Assembly: GCF_019097845.1 (NCBI RefSeq)
Contig: NZ_JAHRGM010000020.1
Location: 1 to 64,000, forward strand
Length of the DNA stretch: 64,000 nt
Direction: 5' to 3'
DNA from: Sphingobium sp. AS12
GTDB lineage: Bacteria; Pseudomonadota; Alphaproteobacteria; Sphingomonadales; Sphingomonadaceae
Made by a program: the position numbers and the translations under genes. Of the stretch, positions 40,979 through 47,939 are shown piece after piece; positions within the stretch are counted from its first letter, which is position 1; each line of letters begins with the position of its first letter. The notes under the pieces were generated by a model. The model saw only the letters and a program-made list of their open reading frames with translations, did no database searches and had not been told where the DNA came from.

Positions 40979-41925
40979 CGACTGGGATCTCCAGGCGCCA
41001 AAGACCCGCCCATCGGGTCTTCCTGCGCCACATCATCCAATCCCCCTCCCTCCCTTGCCTGCTGGACATCGTTCCAGTCATTATAGCCTGATGGCGGCCA
41101 GATATGCCTGACTGGCCTGCCGGCGCCGCGATAAGCCGCCAGCGCACGCACAACGGCGATTTTGCCCGCACGATCGTTGTCGGGAAGCAGAATGAGCCGG
41201 CTAACCGACGCGGGAATAGCAATGGTGTGCAAGCGCTCACTACCGAGCGTGGCCCAGACCGGAATGTCGAGAAAGGACATGGCCGACAGGGCCGTCTCGA
41301 TGCCCTCGGCAAGACCAAGAATATCGGTAGCAGGAGCCAGCATGACGGCACCATGGCCGGGTCGGCCCAGCAAGCGACGGGCCGGTTGCACGGCAGCGGC
41401 GAGACGGGAATAGCGAGGATCAAGGAATGTCCGGTGGATGGCGACAATTTCTTCTCTGTCGCGCACGGCAGCAATCATGGCAGGGCGAAACTCAAGCCCC
41501 GTGTCGGTTCGCAAGGGCGTTCGCGGATGAAAACGCAGCCATTCTCCCAGATTGGTGATGGAACGCGACTGCAGATAGGCCTGCGCCAGCGTGTCAGCGA
41601 TCGGTCGGCTCGCACGCCAGATGTCCCTCGCCTGGCGCCCGAAACCGGATTGGAAATCGCGCGTCGAATGACCTGGCTTATGACAAGCTGCCAGCGCCTG
41701 ATGGTCGATCCGTGCGATTGCGCGCAGGACATCGCTGGCATGGCAGCCTGCAAAGCATTTGAAGAGCAGAGCTGTCTTGCCCAGTCGGACAGAAAGGCTG
41801 GGATTATGATCGTCATGGGCCGGGCAAAGGCACAGACCGCCAGACGACGTCCAGCGGCCGCCCAGACGGTTGACCAGCAGCTTTGCGCGCGCTTCCATGA
41901 CAAGCCGGTCGATGGGAACCGTCAT
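40975..41925 (-). CDS. Zinc-finger/TOPRIM primase-like protein (DUF7146-type)
   Basis: A 316-residue primase-like protein from ATG at 41925. The N-terminal zinc-binding motif CLCPAHDDHNPSLSVR...CFAGCHASDVL resembles CHC2-type primases. The TOPRIM part has GLAEGIETALSAMSF and LILLPDNDRAGKIAVVRAL. It makes sense for plasmid or conjugative strand priming. The start lies four bases after the stop of the sigma-like gene, so translation is coupled, and its stop overlaps the ParB start by four bases (ATGA). The family number is from memory. Confidence 0.8.
   Translation of the reverse strand: MTVPIDRLVMEARAKLLVNRLGGRWTSSGGLCLCPAHDDHNPSLSVRLGKTALLFKCFAGCHASDVLRAIARIDHQALAACHKPGHSTRDFQSGFGRQARDIWRASRPIADTLAQAYLQSRSITNLGEWLRFHPRTPLRTDTGLEFRPAMIAAVRDREEIVAIHRTFLDPRYSRLAAAVQPARRLLGRPGHGAVMLAPATDILGLAEGIETALSAMSFLDIPVWATLGSERLHTIAIPASVSRLILLPDNDRAGKIAVVRALAAYRGAGRPVRHIWPPSGYNDWNDVQQAREGGGLDDVAQEDPMGGSLAPGDPSR
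40990..41056 (-). promoter_or_regulatory. Purine tract and hairpin upstream of ParB (inside the primase 3' end)
   Basis: GGGAGGGAGGGGGA on the coding strand (within 41056-41041), 62 bp before ATG 40978, followed by AAGACCCG-ATGGG-CGGGTCTT, a near-perfect 8-bp hairpin, then CTGGAGAT. The tract is read as Glu/Gly codons of the primase, so it lies in a coding region. Confidence 0.45.
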
Positions 41926-41929
41926 TGCG

Positions 41930-42307
41930 TCAATGCCTGTCGCGCGCAAGGATCGCCACGGCTCGCCGTAAATGGCGACGAGCCCGGCGGGGGCGGATCT
42001 CGCAGGTCCGGGCAATGTCGTCAATCTGCATGGCATAACGTACGCGCAGCAAGAGAATGAGCCGGGTCAGTGTTGGCATATGTTCAGCGCATCGTGCGGT
42101 CATATCGGTTTTGTCGGAAGGCAAAGCAGATTGCTCGCGAGGCCATGCGGATCGGTCCTGCGACCGCTGCTTGGTTAGAAGATCATGCCGATCCGCTTGT
42201 TCCTGGTCATCGAGCCAGACAAATATAGTGCCTATGAGAGCCTGATCCCTGCGGCAACGCAGGCAGGCGCATATATGGCGCGCGAGGCTTACGATAAGTG
42301 CGTTCAT
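41930..42307 (-). CDS. Sigma-70 region 4-like helix-turn-helix protein
   Basis: A 125-residue protein from ATG at 42307. The C-terminal 55 residues look like sigma-factor region 4: LTRLILLLRVRYAMQIDDIARTC, ending RARRHLRRAVAILARDRH. The N-terminal part has cysteines (HICACLRCRRDQAL) and a hydrophobic stretch but no region 2 seen. In an operon with the primase and ParB. It may be a plasmid-type regulator rather than a true sigma factor. The chosen start puts the purine tract at 55 bp, as in sister genes; an in-frame ATG at 42352 is possible. Confidence 0.62.
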   Translation of the reverse strand: MNALIVSLARHICACLRCRRDQALIGTIFVWLDDQEQADRHDLLTKQRSQDRSAWPREQSALPSDKTDMTARCAEHMPTLTRLILLLRVRYAMQIDDIARTCEIRPRRARRHLRRAVAILARDRH

Positions 42308-42362
42308 GGTGGATATCCGTTGGGACGTTCTGGCCGAAACCTGCCCGATCATCCCCTGTCCA

Positions 42363-42375
42363 TCCCCTCCCCTCC
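42363..42375 (-). promoter_or_regulatory. Purine tract upstream of the sigma-like gene
   Basis: GGAGGGGAGGGGA on the coding strand, 55 bp before the chosen ATG 42307. Just right of it begins the leader of the divergent LuxR-type gene. Confidence 0.45.
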
Positions 42376-42579
42376 ATGCCCGGAGGTCTGGATGGCGGCA
42401 TCCCGCACCAGGCCAGTTGCGACATCGCTATGCAAATTTTCTTCAATTCGTCTCAATTGCTCGGCCCAATGGTTGCGTTTGCGTTGCAATTTCATGACAT
42501 TGTGAGCGGGGCCGCAGAGGAGATATTAGACGCGACCGATCTGCCCCGGATGCGTCGCCAGGCTGGAGACAGTAGCGCG

Positions 42580-42855
42580 ATGGTGAACAAACCACCCGTT
42601 TCGCCGGACATTGCGGCATTCAAGACAAGGCTCGCCAGCCTTACGGGTCGGCAACGGGAATGCCTTGTACTGGTGGCGCAGGGCTATTCTAGCAAGGAAA
42701 TTGCTTCGCGACTGGGCAATAGTTCCGGCCGTGTCGACAAGCATATATATGAAGCGCGCGGCAAGCTGGGCGGCATTGGCCGGCAGCAGGCGGCACGCCT
42801 CGTGGCTGCCTACGAAGAGGACCACACCGAGACATCTTCGGGGGCCCAAAAATAG
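42580..42855 (+). CDS. LuxR/GerE-type helix-turn-helix protein
   Basis: A stand-alone HTH protein; the frame is open from 42298, and 42580 (GGAG 11 bases upstream) gives 91 residues. The GerE motif is clear: LTGRQRECLVLVAQGYSSKEIASRLGNSSGRVDKHIYEARGKL in the middle, with the recognition helix around SSGRVDKHIYEA. No receiver or autoinducer domain. It is divergent from the sigma-like/primase/ParB operon and followed by small genes. Candidate local regulator; start uncertain (42547 also possible). Confidence 0.68.
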   Translation: MVNKPPVSPDIAAFKTRLASLTGRQRECLVLVAQGYSSKEIASRLGNSSGRVDKHIYEARGKLGGIGRQQAARLVAAYEEDHTETSSGAQK

Positions 42856-42866
42856 GCGCCCAATCT

Positions 42867-43160
42867 TTGGTCCTGCCATTCCCGGCTGCGTCTGGCCAAT
42901 CTGATTCCACTGACGATCAAGTGGACGCAGATATTGCCGATGCCGATTTATTGGCCACGCAGCAGGAGGGCTACCATGGTTTGGTGCGCTTTCCCCTTAT
43001 GGGCAATTTTCTGCCGTTCCGCACAAGCGGGAGGCCCGACAATGACCTGACTTCGAACATGACGTTGATCGCTCTTGCGATCATGGCGACGCTTGCTCTT
43101 GTGATGGCTGGATCGGCCGCTTCACTGCTCTCGGCGCTAGACGCCCTGGCTCGCCAATAA
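42867..43160 (+). CDS. Putative small membrane protein
   Basis: Up to 97 residues from a TTG at 42867, with no convincing ribosome binding site; a shorter version is possible. The C-terminus has one clear membrane helix (MTLIALAIMATLALVMAGSA), the first part is acidic. Not recognised. Position between the LuxR-type gene and another small gene in the same direction is the main support. Confidence 0.4.
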   Translation: MVLPFPAASGQSDSTDDQVDADIADADLLATQQEGYHGLVRFPLMGNFLPFRTSGRPDNDLTSNMTLIALAIMATLALVMAGSAASLLSALDALARQ

Positions 43161-43189
43161 AACCAACATTTTTATGTTTTCCCTGTTCA

Positions 43190-43203
43190 CCCGCTTTTGC
43201 GGG
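43190..43203 (+). promoter_or_regulatory. Hairpin touching the ribosome binding site of the 111-residue gene
   Basis: CCCGC-TTTT-GCGGG, a perfect 5-bp hairpin ending just before AAGGAG and ATG 43215. It could be a terminator of the upstream gene or modulate initiation. Confidence 0.4.
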
Positions 43204-43214
43204 AAGGAGATTCT

Positions 43215-43550
43215 ATGCGTATTAAACGACAGACCATCGCCAAATCGGTTGCCGAGCGGCTGTTTGCTGCCGAAGCTGCGCTCGATATTGCTGCTGCCCG
43301 GATTGCCGAACTCAACGCCTCGCTACCTCTGGCCCGTCTTGATGCCCGTTTTGCGGCCGCGATCGGCCAGGAGGCTATCGCGACATCTGCCGCTGCTGTC
43401 ATGCTGATTGCGCAGACACGCGAGCAGATGGTCATAACCCACGCCCATCTCAAACGGGCCAGCGATGATGTTGGCCTCGGGCAAACCGCCTATGGCGATC
43501 TTTTCAAAGTTGTCTCGCATGATCAGCCTGCCCATCTGCGCGTCGTTTGA
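43215..43550 (+). CDS. Uncharacterised 111-residue helical protein
   Basis: Not recognised. ATG at 43215 with AAGGAG at ideal spacing. Highly helical and Ala-rich: KSVAERLFAAEAALDIAAARIAELNASLP, then ATSAAAVMLIAQTREQMVITHAHLKRA; the end (YGDLFKVVSHDQPAHLRVV) is less regular. A coiled-coil dimer is likely. Function unknown. Confidence 0.6.
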   Translation: MRIKRQTIAKSVAERLFAAEAALDIAAARIAELNASLPLARLDARFAAAIGQEAIATSAAAVMLIAQTREQMVITHAHLKRASDDVGLGQTAYGDLFKVVSHDQPAHLRVV

Positions 43551-43572
43551 CGCGCAAGAGACGATTGACGCA

Positions 43573-44040
43573 ATGCGGCTACCTGGGTTCAATCAGGTCA
43601 TGACCCGGCAAATCGCGTTCCTGACCCTGCTCATTGTCAGCACCCTCTATGCCGCATGGCGGGGCGGCACGCCCGAAAGGATCGGCGCTGCAGCCCTGCT
43701 GGGCGCTGCCTGTCTGTCCGTAGGGCTTGTCGATCCGTTCGGCGACCGGTTCCATCATATCGAGATCGCCATTCTCCTGGTCGATTTTGCCTTATTGAGT
43801 GTGTTTATATGGCTTTCTCTACAAAGCACACGGTTCTGGCCGCTCTGGGTTGCGGCGATGCTAGGCGCAGAGGTAGCCGTGCATCTGATGCGGATCCTGA
43901 TGCCGGCGATTGTACCGCGTGCCTATGTCGATGCGCTGGCGGTGTGGAGTTGGGTGGCACAAACCATGCTCATCGGCGCGACCTTTCGACATCGCAGCCG
44001 GATAAAACAGCGCGGTGTCGACAGGCCCTGGAAGAGCTGA
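43573..44040 (+). CDS. Uncharacterised membrane protein (four helices)
   Basis: About 155 residues from ATG at 43573 (AGAGAC upstream; ATG 43600 is an alternative). Four hydrophobic segments: FLTLLIVSTLYAAW, AAALLGAACLSVGLV, IAILLVDFALLSVFIWLSL and the AYVDALAVWSWVAQTMLIGA region; the C-terminus is basic. No family recognised. Its end overlaps the RadC-type gene by about 97 bp in another frame. Confidence 0.6.
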   Translation: MRLPGFNQVMTRQIAFLTLLIVSTLYAAWRGGTPERIGAAALLGAACLSVGLVDPFGDRFHHIEIAILLVDFALLSVFIWLSLQSTRFWPLWVAAMLGAEVAVHLMRILMPAIVPRAYVDALAVWSWVAQTMLIGATFRHRSRIKQRGVDRPWKS

Positions 44041-44612
44041 TCGCGCTCACCTGTCCGGCGCGCGCGCCCGAACTGGCGCAGCGGCTGGTCGACAGGTTCG
44101 GTTCTTTTGCTGCAACCCTCTCTGCGCGGCGCCAGGACCGGATGCGCCTTCTGGATGGCGCGCTTTGTGTCGAGCGGACATTTGAGTGCCTGCAAATGTC
44201 TATCCACCATATTCTGCGCGGAAAACTCGCCGGTAAATCGATACTCTCGAACGAACAGGCACTGCTGGACTATCTGCGCGCCACCATGGCATTCGCGCCG
44301 GTCGAACAGTTGCGGGTGCTTTTCCTTAACGCCGTCAATGAGATACTGGCAGATGAGGTGCTGGCGACCGGCACCATATCTCATGTGCACGCCTATCCGC
44401 GCGAAATCATGAAGCGATGCGTCGAGATAGGCGCGACCGCAATTTTTCTTATTCATAATCATCCATCGGGCCAACCTCAGCCTTCACGGGCTGACCGGGC
44501 CTTCACGAGGAAGATTGTCGATGCCGCACGCTGCCTGGATGTCGCGGTTCATGATCATCTGGTCATCGCCCATGCCGGGCATGTGAGCTTCCGCCAGGCG
44601 GGGTATCTTTAG
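43944..44612 (+). CDS. radC: RadC-type JAB-domain protein
   Basis: About 222 residues. The JAB metalloprotease-like domain has the zinc motif IFLIHNHPSGQPQPSRADRAFT and DVAVHDHLVIAHAGHVSF, and the helical part before it resembles the truncated helix-hairpin-helix of RadC (LAQRLVDRFGSFAATLSARR). RadC-like proteins of this type are common on plasmids and islands (YeeS/YkfG relatives); despite the name a DNA-repair role is not established. No good ATG: GTG at 43944 is the best start, overlapping the membrane protein gene. Confidence 0.82.
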   Translation: MELGGTNHAHRRDLSTSQPDKTARCRQALEELIALTCPARAPELAQRLVDRFGSFAATLSARRQDRMRLLDGALCVERTFECLQMSIHHILRGKLAGKSILSNEQALLDYLRATMAFAPVEQLRVLFLNAVNEILADEVLATGTISHVHAYPREIMKRCVEIGATAIFLIHNHPSGQPQPSRADRAFTRKIVDAARCLDVAVHDHLVIAHAGHVSFRQAGYL

Positions 44613-44768
44613 CCCCACGCCCCGCCGCGCCGCACAGCAGGCGTAGCCAGAAAGGCGGCAACCACTTCAGGCGAACCGCAATGATCAATGTGGCTGTCAA
44701 ACATGGCCCGCTCGTCCACCGGCCGAAGAGAGGAGCGAAGGGTCAGTATCCAAAAAAGGAGGCATGAC

Positions 44769-45143
44769 ATGACGCAGATATATCCCCTCGACAGACGTAT
44801 CGATATGTGCCGCAGGCTGGTGGCCATGCGGCGGACGATTGGTGAGGCTATTGGCTATCGTCTATGCCCCAGCCCTGTCTGGGACATGCTGCTCGATCTT
44901 TACCTGGCGCAATATGAGAAGCGGGAGGTCTATCTCTTCTCCCTGTATACGGCCGCCCCCGACATTCCGCAATCGACCGCCCACCGCAAGATCGCCGAGA
45001 TGGAAAAGCGAGGGCTGGTGACGCGGGAGATTCCTCGTCCAGATGGGCGACGCGTCGCGATTTCGATGACGGCCCAAGGCCTTGCCATCGTCGACCGTCT
45101 GCTTGATCGGATTATTGAGTTATGGGAAGGCGGGAAATCATAA
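44769..45143 (+). CDS. MarR-type winged-helix regulator
   Basis: A 124-residue regulator from ATG at 44769 behind AAGGAGG. The winged helix reads DIPQSTAHRKIAEMEKRGLVTREIPRPDGRRVAISMT, with a C-terminal dimerisation helix (AIVDRLLDRIIELWEG). It is followed after 49 bp by alkB in the same direction; whether it regulates it is unknown. A MarR/PadR-like origin is clear from the wing sequence. Confidence 0.75.
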   Translation: MTQIYPLDRRIDMCRRLVAMRRTIGEAIGYRLCPSPVWDMLLDLYLAQYEKREVYLFSLYTAAPDIPQSTAHRKIAEMEKRGLVTREIPRPDGRRVAISMTAQGLAIVDRLLDRIIELWEGGKS

Positions 45144-45192
45144 ATCACCTATGCGATTGCCTTCTAAGCGCAGCGTCTCAATTTAGGCATGG

Positions 45193-45786
45193 ATGGCCAG
45201 CCTGTTTCCCGATCTGTTCGAGACCCCGAAAATTCCGGGCCTCTCCTATCGTGACGACCTTCTCTCGCGCGACGAAGAGTTGAGGTTGATCGCCGGGATC
45301 GACGCATCCGCGCTCGAGCCATTCCGTTTTCAGGGCTGGCTCGGCAAGCGCCTGACCAGTTCCTTTGGCTGGCGCTATGATTTTGATGATGCACGCTTCG
45401 GGCCGACAGATCCCATACCTGATTGGCTACTGCCTGCCCGCGACAGAGCCGCTGTCTTTGCCGGCCTTGAGCCCGCCAGCCTCGCCCAGGCACTATTGAT
45501 CCGATATGATCCCGGCGCAGGCATTGGCTGGCATCGCGATCGCCCGGTCTTCGACCATGTCGTTGGCATTTCGCTGGGCGTGTCCGCACCGCTACGCTTT
45601 CGGCGGCGCAAGGCGGAAGGCTTCGATCGCGTCACCGTCCCGCTGGCCCCGCGTTCGATCTATCACTTCCGTGGCGAAGCGCGGTACCAATGGGAACATA
45701 GCATAGCCGAAATGGAAGAGACCCGCTGGTCGATCACCTTCCGTACGCTGTCAGACACACTGACGGACCGGAACATGGTCAGATAG
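45193..45786 (+). CDS. alkB: AlkB-type 2-oxoglutarate/Fe(II) dioxygenase
   Basis: A 197-residue dealkylase that would oxidatively remove alkyl groups from DNA/RNA bases. The iron-binding HxD is in GIGWHRDRPVFDHV, the third ligand histidine in QWEHSIAEMEE, and the 2-oxoglutarate arginine pair in RWSITFRTL; the nucleotide loop RYDPGAGIG is conserved in the small ALKBH2/3-like and ALKBH8-like bacterial forms. No zinc site or fusion. It belongs to a run of genome-maintenance genes (SRAP, ExoIII, imuAB-dnaE2). Confidence 0.87.
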   Translation: MASLFPDLFETPKIPGLSYRDDLLSRDEELRLIAGIDASALEPFRFQGWLGKRLTSSFGWRYDFDDARFGPTDPIPDWLLPARDRAAVFAGLEPASLAQALLIRYDPGAGIGWHRDRPVFDHVVGISLGVSAPLRFRRRKAEGFDRVTVPLAPRSIYHFRGEARYQWEHSIAEMEETRWSITFRTLSDTLTDRNMVR

Positions 45787-45796
45787 CAACAAAGCT

Positions 45797-46120
45797 TCAG
45801 TGCTCCAGGGCGCCTGCATCAAGTAGCTGATCGAGCCGTGTTGCAATGTCGAGCCATCGCGTCACGCCTGCCTCATCACCCGCCAGTGCGAGAGTTCTTA
45901 CTCTTTCTGCGATAAATTGCCCTGCATCGGCGCCATGTTGCCGCTCTACCGCCAGCGCTTCGGCCCAGCGCTCAAGATCGCCCCTTACAGGAGCGACGGC
46001 GCGGATGCTGCTGCCCGCGGCTTGTTCCAGGGATCGCTGGTGCGCGTCATCTCGATCAGATCGTCGGGGAAGCAGCGATCCTGGAAAGCGACTGCATCCT
46101 CGAACGATCCGCCCAGCCAC
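45797..46120 (-). CDS. DUF6961-like small protein
   Basis: The C-terminal 60 residues (LERWAEALAVERQHGADAGQFIAERVRTLALAGDEAGVTRWLDIATRLDQL) resemble DUF6961, a small helical family I associate with sphingomonads. The in-frame ATG at 46120 lies inside the SRAP gene and the first 40 residues do not look family-like; no better start codon exists downstream, so true start or a rare initiation codon near 45985 is open. Translation may be coupled to the SRAP stop. Last gene of the LexA-controlled unit. Confidence 0.5.
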   Translation of the reverse strand: MAGRIVRGCSRFPGSLLPRRSDRDDAHQRSLEQAAGSSIRAVAPVRGDLERWAEALAVERQHGADAGQFIAERVRTLALAGDEAGVTRWLDIATRLDQLLDAGALEH

Positions 46121-46635
46121 TGGTCATATTCATCCTCATCCAAAAGCACGGGCATGCGATCATGCACCGGGCGGATCGCTTCATTGCAATCGGTCATGAC
46201 GCCCGAATAGACCGCGCCCCATTCCTGGCTTTCTCGCCAAAGGCCGGCCCAGGCAAAGACCGGTCGATTCTTCAGATTGAACCAGGTACGGGTCTTGCTC
46301 CCCTTCTCGCCTTCGGCCTCTGCAAAGGCGGTCAGCGGGATAAGACACCGCCACTGCGGTTTTCGCGCGAGACCAACCCACATGGGCTTACGCAGGTCTG
46401 CGATATTATTGACAGGCTTGGGCTTGGATCCAGGCTTCATGCCGCGCAGGACCAGCGGAAATCCCCAGACCATGGATTGAAGGATACGCTTCCCTTCTGC
46501 CTCGCGCACCACCATGCCGGGATAGCCGGGATAGACTTCGTCCGGCACGTTCATGGCGGCGATGTCGGGCGCCTCGACGCCGAAATGCGCCGCCACCTCG
46601 GCTGCACTCAATCGCTCAGTATAGAGGTTGCACAT
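45985..46635 (-). CDS. yedK: SRAP-domain protein (YedK/HMCES), catalytically intact
   Basis: A 216-residue SOS-response-associated protein that crosslinks to abasic sites in single-stranded DNA. ATG at 46635 exposes C2 (MCNLYTE) after methionine removal. The active-site residues are in place: N76/N77 in KPVNNIADLRKP, E106 in AFAEAEGEK, H158 in IRPVHDRMPVLL. Length is normal. It follows the degenerate paralogue by 49 bp and shares its LexA-box promoter. Confidence 0.9.
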   Translation of the reverse strand: MCNLYTERLSAAEVAAHFGVEAPDIAAMNVPDEVYPGYPGMVVREAEGKRILQSMVWGFPLVLRGMKPGSKPKPVNNIADLRKPMWVGLARKPQWRCLIPLTAFAEAEGEKGSKTRTWFNLKNRPVFAWAGLWRESQEWGAVYSGVMTDCNEAIRPVHDRMPVLLDEDEYDQWLGGSFEDAVAFQDRCFPDDLIEMTRTSDPWNKPRAAASAPSLL

Positions 46636-46684
46636 TGTTGCACCTGCCTTGTCGCGCCGCCCGACTACATGTGTTGCGTAGCGC

Positions 46685-47347
46685 TCAGAGCAAGGCAAGC
46701 TGCGGCTGCGCTGTGGCGGGCGATTTTCCGCTGCGCCAGAGATCGTCTGTATGCTCGACGACCATGCGTTCGGCAGCAAAAGGCGCGCGATGCTGGAATC
46801 CGATGACGTCCCTGATGCTGCCGTGCAGCCATGCGTCATAGTCATGCGGATCAAGAAGAACCGGCATCCTGTCATTGGTCGGCATGACAGCGGCGTTCGC
46901 CACCATTGTCATGCCCGCATAGACAGGGCCGTAATCAGGCAGGTTCCGGCAGAAGCCGGCCCAGGCCATGACGGGCGCATGTTTGACCGAGAACCAGGTC
47001 CTCGTCTTATGCCCGGGCGCGCCGTCTGGATTGGCGAAATGGGTCAGGACGATAAGGCAGCGATAGCGAGGGTCCACGACCATATGCTCCCACATGGGAT
47101 TGGTGAGATCGGCAACCAGCCCCAGCCGCTGAGGATCATCGCCATGTTCGCGCATCTCGCGGGTCAGGCGCGGGAAGCCCCACCCCATCGACCGTAACAG
47201 CCGACGTCCCCGGCTTTCAAAGACGACGAGCCCGTTGGCGCCCTCGGTGGTTTCACGAGCAAAATGGACAGGCCCTTGCGGCAGCGCCGCACCGAAATGC
47301 ATGGCGACTTCGCCGACACTCGCCAGGGTCGTATGCAATCTGGACAT
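46685..47347 (-). CDS. SRAP-domain paralogue lacking all catalytic residues
   Basis: A 220-residue SRAP protein that aligns with the downstream copy almost without gaps, yet every active-site position is changed: C2 to S2 (MSRLHTT), N76/N77 to G76/L77 (RLGLVADLTNP), E106 to N106 (HFANPDGAP), H158 to N158 (MPTNDRMPVLL). Structural parts such as SMGWGFP, HKTRTWF and AWAGF are kept, so it likely folds and may still bind DNA. A LexA box lies 40 bp upstream. AGGAG precedes ATG 47347. Probably a pseudoenzyme partner or competitor of the active SRAP. Confidence 0.85.
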   Translation of the reverse strand: MSRLHTTLASVGEVAMHFGAALPQGPVHFARETTEGANGLVVFESRGRRLLRSMGWGFPRLTREMREHGDDPQRLGLVADLTNPMWEHMVVDPRYRCLIVLTHFANPDGAPGHKTRTWFSVKHAPVMAWAGFCRNLPDYGPVYAGMTMVANAAVMPTNDRMPVLLDPHDYDAWLHGSIRDVIGFQHRAPFAAERMVVEHTDDLWRSGKSPATAQPQLALL

Positions 47348-47387
47348 CGACCGCTCCTAGGGAGACTCGAAAGACATCCGATGATTG

Positions 47388-47402
47388 GAACATAAAGCGA
47401 AC
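47388..47402 (-). promoter_or_regulatory. LexA box of the SRAP operon
   Basis: GAAC-ATAAAGC-GAAC, an exact GAAC-N7-GAAC direct repeat, the alphaproteobacterial LexA site, 40 bp before ATG 47347. It puts the SRAP pair under SOS control. Confidence 0.75.
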
Positions 47403-47461
47403 AATATTGTCAACCGGCGATAGCCGGGAAGCGCCTTGAAAGGCTGCCTCCCGGAAAATCC

Positions 47462-47737
47462 TTAGCCGTTCAGCTTGTCCTTGATCGCTTTGGCAGGCGT
47501 GAAGCCGAGCTTCTTGGCAGCTGCGATCTGGATAGTGGCGCCGGTCGAGGGGTTGCGACCTTCGCGCGCTGGCGCGTCCTTGACCTTGAACTTGCCAAAG
47601 CCGTTCAGGGCAATTTCTTCGCCCGCTGCTGCGGCATCGGCGATTGCGGCGAAGACCGCATCGACCAGCTTGCGGGCATCCGCCTTGGAGAGGCCGTTGT
47701 CGCCGGCGATCTTCTCCGCGAGATCTGTATTGTTCAT
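47462..47737 (-). CDS. HU-family nucleoid DNA-binding protein
   Basis: A 91-residue HU/IHF protein. Start MNNTDLAEKIAGDNGLSKAD, the helix region VDAVFAAIADAAAAGEEI, the strand NGFGKFKVKDAPAREGRNPSTG with the DNA-contacting arm and proline, then the C-terminal AAAKKLGFTPAKAIKDKLNG. Normal HU length and residues; IHF-specific features are absent. It has its own promoter region (202 bp) divergent from trxC. Confidence 0.93.
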   Translation of the reverse strand: MNNTDLAEKIAGDNGLSKADARKLVDAVFAAIADAAAAGEEIALNGFGKFKVKDAPAREGRNPSTGATIQIAAAKKLGFTPAKAIKDKLNG

Positions 47738-47939
47738 GGGCTATATCCTGTGTCGTTGGACGGCGGGCATAGACGAGAGCGCAAGCCAACGTCCAGCCAG
47801 GACGCCATCGCTTTTTGGCAGTCTATGGGCTTCATCGTCCTCCCAGGACGTGCTTGCCTTTGCGGGGCCTGACATTCGGGATGCCCGATCCCATCTATGG
47901 CATCTATGCCATCAAAGACGATGCAGGATGGAGACCAGA

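Noticed and set aside
44609..44827. 72-residue open frame on the minus strand in the spacer before the MarR gene
   Set aside because: The last 45 residues look somewhat protein-like, but there is no ribosome binding site and it overlaps the MarR gene start.
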